Below are positions 24,026 through 32,345 of a stretch of DNA of 63,925 nucleotides, piece after piece. The stretch spans positions 1 through 63,925 of the forward strand of contig NZ_RIAX01000012.1 of the NCBI RefSeq assembly GCF_003719725.1, given 5' to 3'. The translations under genes were made by a program, and so were the position numbers. The stretch is from Planococcus salinus (GTDB lineage Bacteria; Bacillota; Bacilli; Bacillales_A; Planococcaceae). The notes beneath the pieces were generated by a model. The model was not told the origin of the DNA, ran no database searches, and saw only the letters and a program-made list of their open reading frames with translations. The number at the start of each line of letters is the position of its first letter. Within the stretch, counting starts at the first letter, position 1.

Positions 24026-24265
24026 TGCGAAAGAGGATGAAAGGAAAAAAGGAAAATAAAATGAAACTTTTTATCCCCTAAATCGTCCTGTATCAAAGGT
24101 ATTTTACTCTTTTTTCTGATATAATAAGTATTAGTAGTAAAAAATTAACAAAATTTTTTTTGTAAAAATAACTTATTTTCCATGCAAAACTATGTTCTTC
24201 CAGTTCAAATAAGTATATAGTTGAAATATCTGCTGCAAAAACTGTACAAGAAAGACGGGGAAAAA
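24026..24265 (+). promoter_or_regulatory. AT-rich intergenic with probable promoter
   Basis: A strongly AT-rich interval before the AraC-type gene. GATATAATA near 24118-24126 contains a consensus -10 TATAAT with only a poor -35. Below it are a 16-base A/T tract and T-runs. I see no further gene; the leader would exceed 120 nt. Confidence 0.4.
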
Positions 24266-25051
24266 ATGAATATGATTGCTGTACCTACGATTCAAGAGAC
24301 GATTTCCAAAATTTTCATGAACGAAAGCGAAGTTTTGGGGCAATATGAAGGATTGGAAAACTTTTTCGAAGTTGAAACTCAGCTGATTTATGAGATTCAT
24401 CACCTTGAAAAAGAAAGAGCCAAAAAGACGCTGCGGATCTTAATTGATATGATCTCCTTGCGGGCTGGAAAAAATACCATTCGGGAAGTTCGTAACTACT
24501 ATATAATCCTTTCTTCAGTAATGGCGCGAAAACTCTACGAAATGCGTGTCCCGCCGAAGAAAGCATTTGCTTTCAATGCAGCTTGTGTTGAAATGGTGGA
24601 TAATCGAATGAATGATTCTGAATTCCTGTACGTGGCAGATGAACTGATCGAGTTTTTCGTTTCGATTATTTCTGAAAGAAAACAGCCATCTTTTGGCCAC
24701 CAGACAGTCAACAAAGTGGTGATGTATATCAATGATGAAGTGGAACGTGACTTGTCGGTGGAAGACATCGCCAAACATTTTCATATCTCCACCAGTCATT
24801 TGTCCCGCATTTTTCGGGAACATGCGGGAATTACACTTGTCGAATATTTGAACGTGCGACGGGTTGAAGAATCGCAATATTATCTTCGGCATTCCGATAA
24901 AGGCATTTCCGATATTTCGAAGCAGTTCCATTTTTGTAACCAAAGCTACTTTACGCGCATATTCAAGAAATATACATCTGTCACGCCTAAGCAATTCCGC
25001 GATAGTGAGCACATCCCCTACTTCCGGTATACATTGCCCAATGCGAAATGA
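24266..25051 (+). CDS. AraC-family transcriptional regulator
   Basis: A 261-residue regulator whose last 100 residues hold two helix-turn-helices: LSVEDIAKHFHISTSHLSRI and then GISDISKQFHFCNQSYFTRI, ending FKKYTSVTPKQFR. The N-terminal 155 residues are mostly helical and have no cupin or receiver domain that I can recognise, so the signal is unknown. It resembles YesN/YtdP-like Firmicutes regulators in the C-terminus only. ATG 24266 follows GACGGGGA. It stands alone, so the targets cannot be inferred. Confidence 0.88.
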   Translation: MNMIAVPTIQETISKIFMNESEVLGQYEGLENFFEVETQLIYEIHHLEKERAKKTLRILIDMISLRAGKNTIREVRNYYIILSSVMARKLYEMRVPPKKAFAFNAACVEMVDNRMNDSEFLYVADELIEFFVSIISERKQPSFGHQTVNKVVMYINDEVERDLSVEDIAKHFHISTSHLSRIFREHAGITLVEYLNVRRVEESQYYLRHSDKGISDISKQFHFCNQSYFTRIFKKYTSVTPKQFRDSEHIPYFRYTLPNAK

Positions 25052-25076
25052 GGAGAAGACATTCTCCTCTTTTTTG
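25050..25076 (+). terminator. AraC-gene terminator overlapping the stop codon
   Basis: GAGGAGAA/TTCTCCTC stem with GACA loop and T6; the stem begins within the TGA stop codon. Confidence 0.82.
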
Positions 25077-25159
25077 CGTTTCCAAACAACCGACAGGCCC
25101 GGGGACATTCGAAAAGTTGTCACATCCTCTTTGAAAAAAGATGATCTCATTTCCGTCGT

Positions 25160-25188
25160 TTGAATTTTGCTCTCCTTACAGGTATACT
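25160..25188 (+). promoter_or_regulatory. Sigma-A promoter of yidC
   Basis: TTGAAT (25160-25165), 17 bp, TATACT (25183-25188). Confidence 0.7.
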
Positions 25189-25221
25189 TCTCTATAGTTT
25201 AAAAAGGTGTAGGTGACTAAA

Positions 25222-26001
25222 GTGAAAAAGAAAATTACATTACTGCTGTTTTTGGCAGTTGCTGTTGTCTTATTAAGTGGCTGTGCTGCTGTGGAAAATA
25301 AAGAAGGATTTTTCTACTCGATCTTTGTAGCACCATTCGATTTTTCACTCGATTATTTAGGGAATTTATTCAACGGAAGTTACGGAATGGCGATTGTGGC
25401 CATCACAGTTATCATCCGTCTGATCTTAATGCCATTCATGCTTCGGACGTACAAGCGCCAGCAAGGTATGAAAGTGAAAATGGATGCAATGCGTCCGGAA
25501 ATGGAAGATATCCAAAAGCGGTTGAAAGAAACAAAAGACAAAGAAGAGCAAATGAAACTTCAGCAAGAGATGATGGGTCTTTACAGAAAGTATGAAGTGA
25601 ACCCATTAAACATGGGATGTTTGCCTGTCCTTATTCAAATGCCGATCATTATGGGGCTTTACTTTGCCATCCTGTATTCCCCAGACGTTCGTTCGCACGA
25701 GTTTCTGTGGTTTAACCTCGGTGCACCGGATATTGCCATGACATTGATCGCCGGTGCGGTTTACTTCTTCCAGGCACGTGTGTCACTTTGGACAATGCCT
25801 GAACAGCAGAAGAAACAGATGAAAATGTTTATCTATATCTCTCCTGTTATGATCATGTTCATCTCGTTCACTTCAATGGCTGCTTTGCCTGTTTACTGGG
25901 CAGTCGGCGGGATCCTGCTGATCATCCAGACGTTCATCGGGCGGAAGTTCTATTCGGAACATCCCGAAAAAGCGATCGAAGCGGTAGAGGACAAAAAATA
26001 A
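25222..26001 (+). CDS. yidC: Membrane protein insertase YidC/SpoIIIJ/YqjG
   Basis: A 259-residue YidC of the Gram-positive lipoprotein type. The signal KKKITLLLFLAVAVVLLSGC ends in a lipobox with Cys as the modified residue. Five transmembrane helices follow, with the family loop NPLNMGCLPVLIQMPII and a cytoplasmic coiled stretch (about residues 70-115). It inserts proteins into the membrane with or without SecYEG. It is not near rnpA/jag, so it is probably the second paralogue, like YqjG. I prefer GTG 25222, eight bases after AGGTG, over GTG 25213. Confidence 0.93.
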   Translation: MKKKITLLLFLAVAVVLLSGCAAVENKEGFFYSIFVAPFDFSLDYLGNLFNGSYGMAIVAITVIIRLILMPFMLRTYKRQQGMKVKMDAMRPEMEDIQKRLKETKDKEEQMKLQQEMMGLYRKYEVNPLNMGCLPVLIQMPIIMGLYFAILYSPDVRSHEFLWFNLGAPDIAMTLIAGAVYFFQARVSLWTMPEQQKKQMKMFIYISPVMIMFISFTSMAALPVYWAVGGILLIIQTFIGRKFYSEHPEKAIEAVEDKK

Positions 26002-26007
26002 CAGCGG

Positions 26008-26037
26008 AAGCCGGCCATCCCGCCGGCTTTCTTTTTT
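26008..26037 (+). terminator. Terminator after yidC
   Basis: GAAGCCGGC/GCCGGCTTTC stem around CATCCC, then T6. Confidence 0.82.
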
Positions 26038-26050
26038 AGGAGATGAAGAT

Positions 26051-26296
26051 ATGAATAAGAAAGTAGTGCAGGGAGTCAGTATTGCAGTACTCAGCATCGC
26101 CTCACTCGTCCTGTTGTTCATGGGCTATTTGGAGTTTACGGTCTTGCTGATGACGTTGTTGTTCGTGTTGACCAACAGCTTCCGTTACCGGCAGATGAAA
26201 GAGCAGGGAATGGACCGGGAAGCAAAGTGGATGTTCGGCATGGCCGTCGTTTTCGCGGTTTTGTTTGTCATCGTATTGATTACCATATTGCTGTAA
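26051..26296 (+). CDS. Small membrane protein of unknown function
   Basis: An 81-residue protein with three hydrophobic stretches (residues about 7-24, 26-42 and 59-80) and a basic loop FRYRQMKEQGMDREAKW between the second and third. AGGAGATGAAG precedes the ATG. It lies just after the yidC terminator. I do not recognise the family with certainty. Confidence 0.75.
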   Translation: MNKKVVQGVSIAVLSIASLVLLFMGYLEFTVLLMTLLFVLTNSFRYRQMKEQGMDREAKWMFGMAVVFAVLFVIVLITILL

Positions 26297-26299
26297 ACT

Positions 26300-26337
26300 G
26301 ACGCAGGCCTTTATACAGGTCTGCGTTATTTCCTTTT
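26300..26337 (+). terminator. Terminator after the 81-residue gene
   Basis: ACGCAGGCCT and AGGTCTGCGT pair with one wobble, followed by a T-rich stretch. Confidence 0.68.
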
Positions 26338-26468
26338 TAATCGGTATTTTCACCTTTCATACGATGGAGGTTCTACAGAAAAGTACTGATGAAAGTTAAC
26401 TGATCGAGGGAATTCCTGAATAAGAAATGGTAGAATTAAGAAGAATTCAGCAGAAAGAAGGAAAAATC

Positions 26469-27311
26469 ATGCGAACGCGTCCGAACAGGCACCCTGAAAA
26501 AAAGAACGGGTACATAAAATGGATTATCGGAACAGGGCTCGGTTTAACTATGGCCTGTGTTGCCTTATGGATATCTCTGCATGACTGGGATATTGAAAAG
26601 AGCATGGCTGCCTTAACCTCAACGACGATAGAAGAAACTTCAGATGACAATATGGAACCGGCAGAAGAACTGCCGGAAGATACGGAAACACCGGAAAAAA
26701 AGGATTCCGAGGAGCCTGAAAAAGAGGGGACGGGAACTGAAAATGTGCCGGATGCCACTGTTTATCCGACAGGTGATACGCTCCCCGAAGAGCCGACCGT
26801 CATTGACGGTGTACTGCTGGCAAACAAACAGCATCCCCTTCCGGCAAGTTATGAACCCGGAGAAGACCCGGAAGCCCGAACGGCATTTGAGACCATGAGA
26901 ACGGATGCGCTCAAAGAAGGCATCGATCTTGTCGCATTCAGCACTTATCGTGGGTTTGCCCGTCAGAAAGAATTGTACACCGGCTATGTCGCAAGAGACG
27001 GACAGGAAGCAGCAGATCGTTACAGCGCGCGTCCCGGATTCTCCGAGCATCAGACAGGCCTCGCTTTTGACATCGGAGAAGCGGGGCAGGAGCAACACTG
27101 GGCGTCCGCTTCGTTCGGTGACACTGAAGGAGGGAAGTGGCTCAGAAACCATGCCCATCAATACGGCTTTATCCTTCGCTACCCTGAAGGAGCTGAAAGC
27201 ATTACCGGTTACATGCACGAATCCTGGCACTTTCGTTATGTAGGCAAGGAAATAGCTGAAGAAATTCATGAAAAAGAAATCACCTTAGAAGAATATTTAC
27301 AGCTTCACTGA
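26469..27311 (+). CDS. D-alanyl-D-alanine carboxypeptidase (VanY/M15B)
   Basis: A 280-residue membrane-anchored metallopeptidase. A basic start (MRTRPNRHPEKK) and one transmembrane segment (residues about 17-36) are followed by an acidic Glu/Pro-rich linker to about residue 110, then the catalytic domain. Zinc ligands lie in SEHQTGLAFDIG (HxxxxxxD) and in HESWHFRY (ExxH region). STYRGFARQ is also typical. It should remove the terminal D-Ala from peptidoglycan stem peptides outside the cell. ATG 26469 follows GAAAGAAGG. Confidence 0.92.
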   Translation: MRTRPNRHPEKKNGYIKWIIGTGLGLTMACVALWISLHDWDIEKSMAALTSTTIEETSDDNMEPAEELPEDTETPEKKDSEEPEKEGTGTENVPDATVYPTGDTLPEEPTVIDGVLLANKQHPLPASYEPGEDPEARTAFETMRTDALKEGIDLVAFSTYRGFARQKELYTGYVARDGQEAADRYSARPGFSEHQTGLAFDIGEAGQEQHWASASFGDTEGGKWLRNHAHQYGFILRYPEGAESITGYMHESWHFRYVGKEIAEEIHEKEITLEEYLQLH

Positions 27312-27344
27312 AAAGGGGCTGTCTCATAAGCCTCAAAACTTAAA

Positions 27345-27383
27345 AACACGACGGAAAATGAATGATTTTCCGTCGTGCTTTTC
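27345..27383 (+). terminator. Terminator after the carboxypeptidase gene
   Basis: CACGACGGAAAAT and ATTTTCCGTCGTG pair around GAATG, with T4 downstream. Confidence 0.88.
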
Positions 27384-27430
27384 TATGGGATTATATTGCT
27401 GTAGTGTCTTTATTTTTTCATTGGCGGATG

Positions 27431-27573
27431 GGAATGGAAGCGGCGAGGGCAAAGGTTCTGCTCCTGCATCGCTTCGCTGCTTCGTCGCAAAGGTTCTGCT
27501 CCTGCATCGCTTCGCTGCTTCGTCGCAAAGGTATAGACCGAATTCTTCGGCCTATACCTTGCCTCCGCTTTTC
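27431..27573. repeat. Hairpin repeat element with internal 38-bp tandem duplication
   Basis: The ends are inverted: AGCGGCGAGGGCAAAGG on the left and CCTTGCCTCCGCT on the right. Near the right end is a perfect hairpin, GGTATAG-A-CCGAA with TTCGG-C-CTATACC (27530-27558). Inside, a 38-bp unit beginning GCAAAGGTTCTGCTCC occurs twice in direct repeat (27449-27486, 27487-27524) and starts a third time. No protein is credible here. The element abuts the stop codon of the cardiolipin synthase gene and could act as its terminator. Confidence 0.75.
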
Positions 27574-29028
27574 TTACAAAATAGGGGAGAGCAGTCTGGC
27601 GATGGATTCTTTGGTTTTAATCATTTTGGTTCTCTCCAGGTACATTTCCAAAGTCAATTCGGTGGAAAGTTCCGTATCCTGATGGAACAGGTTGGCAAGA
27701 TCAGCAGACACTTTTTCATCATAGATAAAAGCGTTCACTTCAAAATTCAGCTTAAAGCTCCGAACATCAATATTGGCAGTTCCGACAGTGGAAGCTTTGT
27801 CATCCGTGACAATCATTTTTGTATGCAGGAAGCCGTTATCATAGATGAAAACACGGGCACCTGTCCGCAGCAATTGGCCAACGTATGAATAAGTGGCCCA
27901 GTAGACGAAAGGGTGATCGGGTTTGTTCGGAATCATCACCCGGACGTCGATACCCGAAAGAGCTGCAACACGGATGGCATCGTAAAAGCTGATATCGGGA
28001 ATGAAATAAGGCGTTTGAATGTAGATATATTCTTCAGCCATATTGATCAGCTTCATATAACCGTCTTTTATCTGTTCCCATTCTTCATCAGGGCCGCTGG
28101 ATACGATTTGCATTGCGGTGTTTCCTTTTGACAATACTGGCGGGAAATATCTTTCGCTGTACTCGATGTCATGCCGCAATGAGGCCTGGTTCCAATCCAG
28201 GATGAAACGGGTCTGTAGAGGGTACAGGGCACTTCCTTCCAAACGAAGGTGAGTGTCCCGCCAGTAACCGAATCTCGGGTTTAATCCAAGGTATTCATTA
28301 CCGACATTGAATCCACCGATATAACCTACTTTGCCATCCACCACAACAATCTTCCGGTGATTGCGGTAATTCAATCGGGGGTTGATCAACGGCATCATGG
28401 AAGGGAAGAACGTCTCCACTTCTCCGCCGGCTTCCGTAAGTTTTTTAAATTTTCTTTTGCTGAGACTGCGTGAGCCCATGTCGTCATAAAGCAGACGGAC
28501 TTTGACTCCCTGCTCCGCTTTGGTGATCAATGCATTGACGATTCGGTTGCCGAGATCGTCCATCCGGAAAATGTAATACTGGATATGTATATGGTCTTCA
28601 GCCTGGTTAATGTCTTCAAGCAGCGCATCAAATTTTTCTTTGCCATCATTAAAGATCTGGACAGCGTTATCCTGTGTCAGCAGGGCGCCGTTATTGCGAA
28701 GATGCAAGTAGATAAGGTCCTTGTATGCATTGGGAGTGTCGTCGTTAAATCGAAAGTTCTCATCCAGCAGGTCATTCATTTGGTGAGCGATTAAACTTTC
28801 AATTCCGATCCTTGTCCGGCCTTCCCATTTAAAGAGCGTTTTTTTACGCAGCCTTCTTCCGAGAAGAAGGTAGACGAAAAACCCGAAAATCGGAACAAAA
28901 AATAAAACCAACAACCACGCCCATGTCGAAGAGGCATCACGGCGTTCCAAGAAAACCAGCGCTGCAGCAAGAAATATATTCAATATAAAAATAGTGGCTG
29001 TAAGTATACTTAAAATAGTTAAAGTCAT
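27574..29028 (-). CDS. cls: Cardiolipin synthase
   Basis: A 484-residue phospholipase D-superfamily protein that joins two phosphatidylglycerol molecules to make cardiolipin and glycerol. Two N-terminal transmembrane helices (residues about 5-25 and 36-58) anchor it. The two HKD motifs are NHRKIVVVDGKVGYIGG (near residue 220) and HTKMIVTDDKASTVGTAN (near residue 398). It is the full family length. Upstream on the minus strand TTGTCC, 16 bp, TATACT gives a plausible promoter. The start follows AAGGAGA. Confidence 0.95.
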   Translation of the reverse strand: MTLTILSILTATIFILNIFLAAALVFLERRDASSTWAWLLVLFFVPIFGFFVYLLLGRRLRKKTLFKWEGRTRIGIESLIAHQMNDLLDENFRFNDDTPNAYKDLIYLHLRNNGALLTQDNAVQIFNDGKEKFDALLEDINQAEDHIHIQYYIFRMDDLGNRIVNALITKAEQGVKVRLLYDDMGSRSLSKRKFKKLTEAGGEVETFFPSMMPLINPRLNYRNHRKIVVVDGKVGYIGGFNVGNEYLGLNPRFGYWRDTHLRLEGSALYPLQTRFILDWNQASLRHDIEYSERYFPPVLSKGNTAMQIVSSGPDEEWEQIKDGYMKLINMAEEYIYIQTPYFIPDISFYDAIRVAALSGIDVRVMIPNKPDHPFVYWATYSYVGQLLRTGARVFIYDNGFLHTKMIVTDDKASTVGTANIDVRSFKLNFEVNAFIYDEKVSADLANLFHQDTELSTELTLEMYLERTKMIKTKESIARLLSPIL

Positions 29029-29165
29029 TTTCCTGTCTCCTTACAAGGATGGCTCTTGTCTCTGTTAGTATACCGTAATTGAACCACAGGACAAACTGCT
29101 GGCGCAGCGAAATGTAATTATTTTTAATATTCCTAAGTCTTTTTACGGGGACTCAAAGCTGGAGA

Positions 29166-29206
29166 CACAAAAACACATTCAAAAAATCTTTTGAATGTGT
29201 TTTCCT
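29166..29206 (-). terminator. Terminator of the squalene/phytoene synthase-like gene
   Basis: On the minus strand AACACATTCAAAA and TTTTGAATGTGTT pair, followed by TTTGTG. Confidence 0.8.
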
Positions 29207-29208
29207 CG

Positions 29209-30039
29209 TTAAGTGATTTTTTCTTCCCGTTTAAGCTGATCAACGATGCCTTCTACTTCTATGCGGCTGATTTTTTCACGCCCTGATTTTAAAGCTTTTA
29301 ATGTACGGTGGGCGAGCGCAAGAGGCACCTTGCAAAACATTAAAATCCGCTTGTTTTTAATGGATTTTACATATTCATCAGCTTTTGCTAAGTTTTCGTT
29401 GGCATAATTGAACATATCATCGCGGGTCCATCCTTCCGGTACGAACAGGACCCCCCGCTCCAGATCTTCATCATAGTTGCGCAGCATATTGACAGCCTGC
29501 AACCCGCGCCCGAAAGCAATAGCGAGCTCCGGGTCTGTTTCTGTCCCGTCATGCCATTTCCATAAGTCATTGAGCATTACGCCGACAAGTCCGGCTACAT
29601 AGTAAGTATAGTCATCCAAGTCTTCACGTGTTTGAATGACCCAGTCTTTTTCCACCCACTTGGCCATCCCTTCAGCCATAATTGAAGTGGAATCTTTCAC
29701 TTTTCCGACAATGTCTTCCGGACAAAGCCTGATCCAGTCGCCAAGCCTTTGAGTCACAGGGGGAAGAATATGTTCATACGGCTGCATCAGCCCGGTGTAT
29801 TCAGCCGTATTGAATTCAGACTTCAGCATTTGGCTGATTTTCAACAGTAACGACTGCTTTGCTTCTGGTTCCAACTCAGGGTGATCTTCAATTTCATCAA
29901 TCGCCCGCATGCACAAATAAGCAGAAGCGACGGTCTTTTTTAAAGTGGGTTCCAAGAAGCTGATGGGGATGAAAAAAGTCCGGCTTGTCTCTTTTAGCAT
30001 GACCATGGATTCTTTTTGCAAATTCGCAACTTTACTCAT
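29209..30039 (-). CDS. Squalene/phytoene synthase-family prenyltransferase
   Basis: A 276-residue trans-isoprenyl diphosphate head-to-head synthase. The first Asp-rich motif is in RAIDEIEDHPE (near residue 47) and the second in RNYDEDLERG (near residue 190); both bind Mg2+-diphosphate. SRTFFIPISFL near the N-terminus is typical. It would condense two farnesyl or geranylgeranyl diphosphates to dehydrosqualene, squalene or phytoene. Planococcaceae make C30 carotenoids, but no desaturase (crtN) is adjacent, so it is an orphan or a squalene-type enzyme. Its start follows AGGAGG. Confidence 0.87.
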   Translation of the reverse strand: MSKVANLQKESMVMLKETSRTFFIPISFLEPTLKKTVASAYLCMRAIDEIEDHPELEPEAKQSLLLKISQMLKSEFNTAEYTGLMQPYEHILPPVTQRLGDWIRLCPEDIVGKVKDSTSIMAEGMAKWVEKDWVIQTREDLDDYTYYVAGLVGVMLNDLWKWHDGTETDPELAIAFGRGLQAVNMLRNYDEDLERGVLFVPEGWTRDDMFNYANENLAKADEYVKSIKNKRILMFCKVPLALAHRTLKALKSGREKISRIEVEGIVDQLKREEKIT

Positions 30040-30188
30040 CTCGATTTCCTCCTGTTCGTAGGCATAAACTAAGCTTTCTACATACTAGTGGAAACGTAAA
30101 AAATCTCCGTATCGTCTAATTGCCTTTCTACTAAATATAAACGAAAAAATAAAAAAAACAAAGGGATACTCCAAATGGTTGCAATATG

Positions 30189-30238
30189 TACAAAAAAATA
30201 GCCTTTCTTTGCGTATGGTAATTGGCAAAGAAAGGCAG
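30189..30238 (-). terminator. Terminator of the sucrose-phosphate-type operon
   Basis: On the minus strand CCTTTCTTTGCC and GCAAAGAAAGG pair around AATTACCATAC, followed by CTATTTTTTT. Confidence 0.87.
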
Positions 30239-30241
30239 GGT

Positions 30242-30958
30242 TCAGGAGTGAAAATGCTGCCAGGCTTCCTGTATCCCTCCAGCAAACCCTTTGGTTGAAC
30301 GGTAGATAAGCGGGCTTTCCGGGCATTCAAGGAGCTCGGGCTGTGCATTGCCTACAATGACAGAAGGATAACCCAATGTCAGCATATCCCGGTCATTTCC
30401 TGAGTCGCCGGCCACCAGCAGTTTTGTTTTGCCAAGCCGGTACTTGGACAAAATGTATTGTAAGGCTTGCCCTTTTCCGCTTTCTGCAGGAAGAATATCG
30501 ACGTCCCGTCCGCCGCTGTAAATGAATTTATGGGAAATTCCTTCCTCATCAAGTTGTCGCTTGAACTCTTCGGCCTGTTGGTCGTTCCCGACGTAATAAG
30601 AGCAGCGGCTTGTTACCGGCAGTGGTTGCTTCTGCATTCCCGGAATGCGGGAAGCCACAGCTTCAATTTGTTCCGGAACCCAGCCAGTGGACATTCGGGA
30701 CGCCCACTCTCTGTCTTTTTCGAAAGTCTCACCGATGTAAATTTCAGTGCCGACATCCGTCACCAGAATGTCCGGGCGGGGTAACTGTTCCGCTTCCATA
30801 AGAGAAAGAGCAGACTGGAAATGCCTGCCCGTGATATAAATCAGGGACACGGCATACGTCTGCTCTTTGTAGTAAGTGAGTAAATCCTGCAAACTGTTTT
30901 TATCGCCAACTAACGTCCCGTCCAGGTCGGTTGCTAACATATGTGTTGCTTGGTGCAC
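30242..30958 (-). CDS. Sucrose-6-phosphate phosphatase-like HAD hydrolase
   Basis: A 238-residue HAD phosphatase with the C2B cap of sucrose-phosphate phosphatases. DLDGTLVG gives the nucleophile and acid/base Asp pair, ITGRH motif II, SGKGQAL motif III Lys, and AGDSGNDRDML motif IV. The cap segment YSGGRDVDILPAESGKG is characteristic of S6PP and mannosylfructose-phosphate phosphatase. It overlaps the 3' end of the glycosyltransferase gene by 59 nt, so it is probably translationally coupled and acts on that enzyme's product. Phosphoglycolate- or trehalose-phosphate phosphatases are less likely alternatives. Confidence 0.82.
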   Translation of the reverse strand: MHQATHMLATDLDGTLVGDKNSLQDLLTYYKEQTYAVSLIYITGRHFQSALSLMEAEQLPRPDILVTDVGTEIYIGETFEKDREWASRMSTGWVPEQIEAVASRIPGMQKQPLPVTSRCSYYVGNDQQAEEFKRQLDEEGISHKFIYSGGRDVDILPAESGKGQALQYILSKYRLGKTKLLVAGDSGNDRDMLTLGYPSVIVGNAQPELLECPESPLIYRSTKGFAGGIQEAWQHFHS

Positions 30959-32165
30959 CCATGATCACCTCATACATATCATTTATTTTTTCTGAAATCG
31001 AAGGCCATTGAAAGTCTCTGTCGGCTATACGGATAGCCTGTCTGCTGAAGCGTTGGGCCAGCAACGAATTGACCGAAAGGACTTCCATCGCTATTGCCAG
31101 GTCCTGCGGATTTTTAGGCTCTACCAATAAGCCGGTAACTCCATCCTGAACGACATTTTTCAATCCGCCAACATCAGACGCGATTACCGGACTGCCACAG
31201 GCTTGGGCTTCTGCAGCGACCATGCCGAATGACTCGTAATAGCTTGGAACAATGGTAGCGGTAGCCCCGTTGAACAATAATGCCAGCTGTTCCTGTGATT
31301 GCGGCCCAAGAAATTCAACTTTGTCTTCAATACCTTTTATCGCTTTTCTTAACTTGTGGCTGCGCGGTAGCCTTGTCTTTGGATCAATGGAATCTTCTTC
31401 CCCGCCGGCTATCAACAATGTCGGATGAAACGACGAGTTGGATTTTTCGACAAGAAGCTGAAAAGCTCTTAATAAAGTATAGATTCCCTTTGTGGTCTCC
31501 AATCTTCCGGCAAAAACAAAGAGAGGACTGCTGTAGCCGAACTTTTTCCTTAGATGGGAACGGTTTCCTCGCACTTTAAATGCTTGGTCAACCCCAATGG
31601 GGATTACTTTAATGGGGGATGGCGACTCAACATATTGCTGAATCAATTCTTTTTCACTATTTGTTGTTGCCAGAATTTGATTGGCATTTTGCAAAATGGT
31701 TTTTTCAGCTTTCATCCGGCGCTCATCGCGGTCTCCGGTCGCTTTTTCCTTCGCCCAACCAAGTGAATGAGACGTATGGACAAACGGAAGGCCAAATTCC
31801 TCCTGCAATTTGTTCCCGATCAGTCCTGATAACCAATAATGAGTGTGAACCATGTCATATGAACGGAGCGACAGGGTTTCTTTCATTTCTTTGTAAAAAT
31901 CGGGCAACATGGAGTACATTTCGTTTTTGGAGACAAAGCCCTTATAGCCGGCTTCAATTCGAATTACCCGGCAGTTGGTACCGAATTTTTCAATCTTCGG
32001 TGCTGTCTCATCACACCAATGAGTCACAACATCAATTTGCCAACCTTGATTTTCAAGGGCAAGCGCCAATTGCTTTACATAGTTGTTTTGTCCTCCTGCT
32101 TGTTTACCACCAAGTTTAGCTAAAGGATCCCCGTGATCCGAAACAAACAGCGCTTTCTTAATCAT
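30900..32165 (-). CDS. Sucrose-phosphate synthase-like glycosyltransferase (GT4)
   Basis: A 421-residue GT-B glycosyltransferase. The N-terminus SDHGDPLAKLGGKQAGGQ resembles the sugar-phosphate-binding loop of sucrose-phosphate and mannosylfructose-phosphate synthases. HTHYWLSG, FAGRLETTKGI and the E-x7-E motif in ESFGMVAAEAQACG complete a GT4 active site using a nucleotide sugar. There is no signal or membrane segment. Followed by an overlapping sucrose-phosphatase-like gene, it probably makes sucrose-6-phosphate from UDP-glucose and fructose-6-phosphate, or a close analogue. A sigma-B-type promoter precedes it, fitting a stress-induced compatible solute. Confidence 0.82.
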   Translation of the reverse strand: MIKKALFVSDHGDPLAKLGGKQAGGQNNYVKQLALALENQGWQIDVVTHWCDETAPKIEKFGTNCRVIRIEAGYKGFVSKNEMYSMLPDFYKEMKETLSLRSYDMVHTHYWLSGLIGNKLQEEFGLPFVHTSHSLGWAKEKATGDRDERRMKAEKTILQNANQILATTNSEKELIQQYVESPSPIKVIPIGVDQAFKVRGNRSHLRKKFGYSSPLFVFAGRLETTKGIYTLLRAFQLLVEKSNSSFHPTLLIAGGEEDSIDPKTRLPRSHKLRKAIKGIEDKVEFLGPQSQEQLALLFNGATATIVPSYYESFGMVAAEAQACGSPVIASDVGGLKNVVQDGVTGLLVEPKNPQDLAIAMEVLSVNSLLAQRFSRQAIRIADRDFQWPSISEKINDMYEVIMGAPSNTYVSNRPGRDVSWR

Positions 32166-32221
32166 GCTCTCATCTCCATTTCTTATTGCATCGCAAAAAA
32201 AGCCGACACGCTATCTATAAT

Positions 32222-32246
32222 TTACCCACTTTAGTGACAGGTAAAC
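32222..32246 (-). promoter_or_regulatory. Sigma-B-type promoter of the SPS/SPP-like operon
   Basis: Read on the minus strand, GTTTAC, 13 bp, GGGTAA. The perfect palindrome ACAGGTAAACCTGT (32237-32250) covers the -35 and could bind a second regulator. The leader would be about 50 nt. Confidence 0.72.
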
Positions 32247-32295
32247 CTGTTAATGAAATATTTGAAAAATTTCTTTCATTTTTTCATTTTACAAT

Positions 32296-32324
32296 AAAAA
32301 AACCTGTAATGTACAGGTTTTTTC
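32296..32324. terminator. Terminator of the metallo-hydrolase gene
   Basis: AAAAAACCTGTA and TACAGGTTTTTT pair around ATG; symmetric, so usable on both strands, mainly for the minus-strand gene ending at 32346. Confidence 0.78.
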
Positions 32325-32345
32325 TGTTTATTCTAGTAATTCAGT

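Noticed and set aside
26388..26413. Sigma-B promoter before the carboxypeptidase gene
   Set aside because: GGGAAT is present, but no GTTT-like -35 is found at 12-15 bp.
27358..27888. A 176-codon plus-strand frame over the hairpin repeat
   Set aside because: It reads through the tandem repeat and then antisense through cardiolipin synthase; no ribosome binding site and no protein features.
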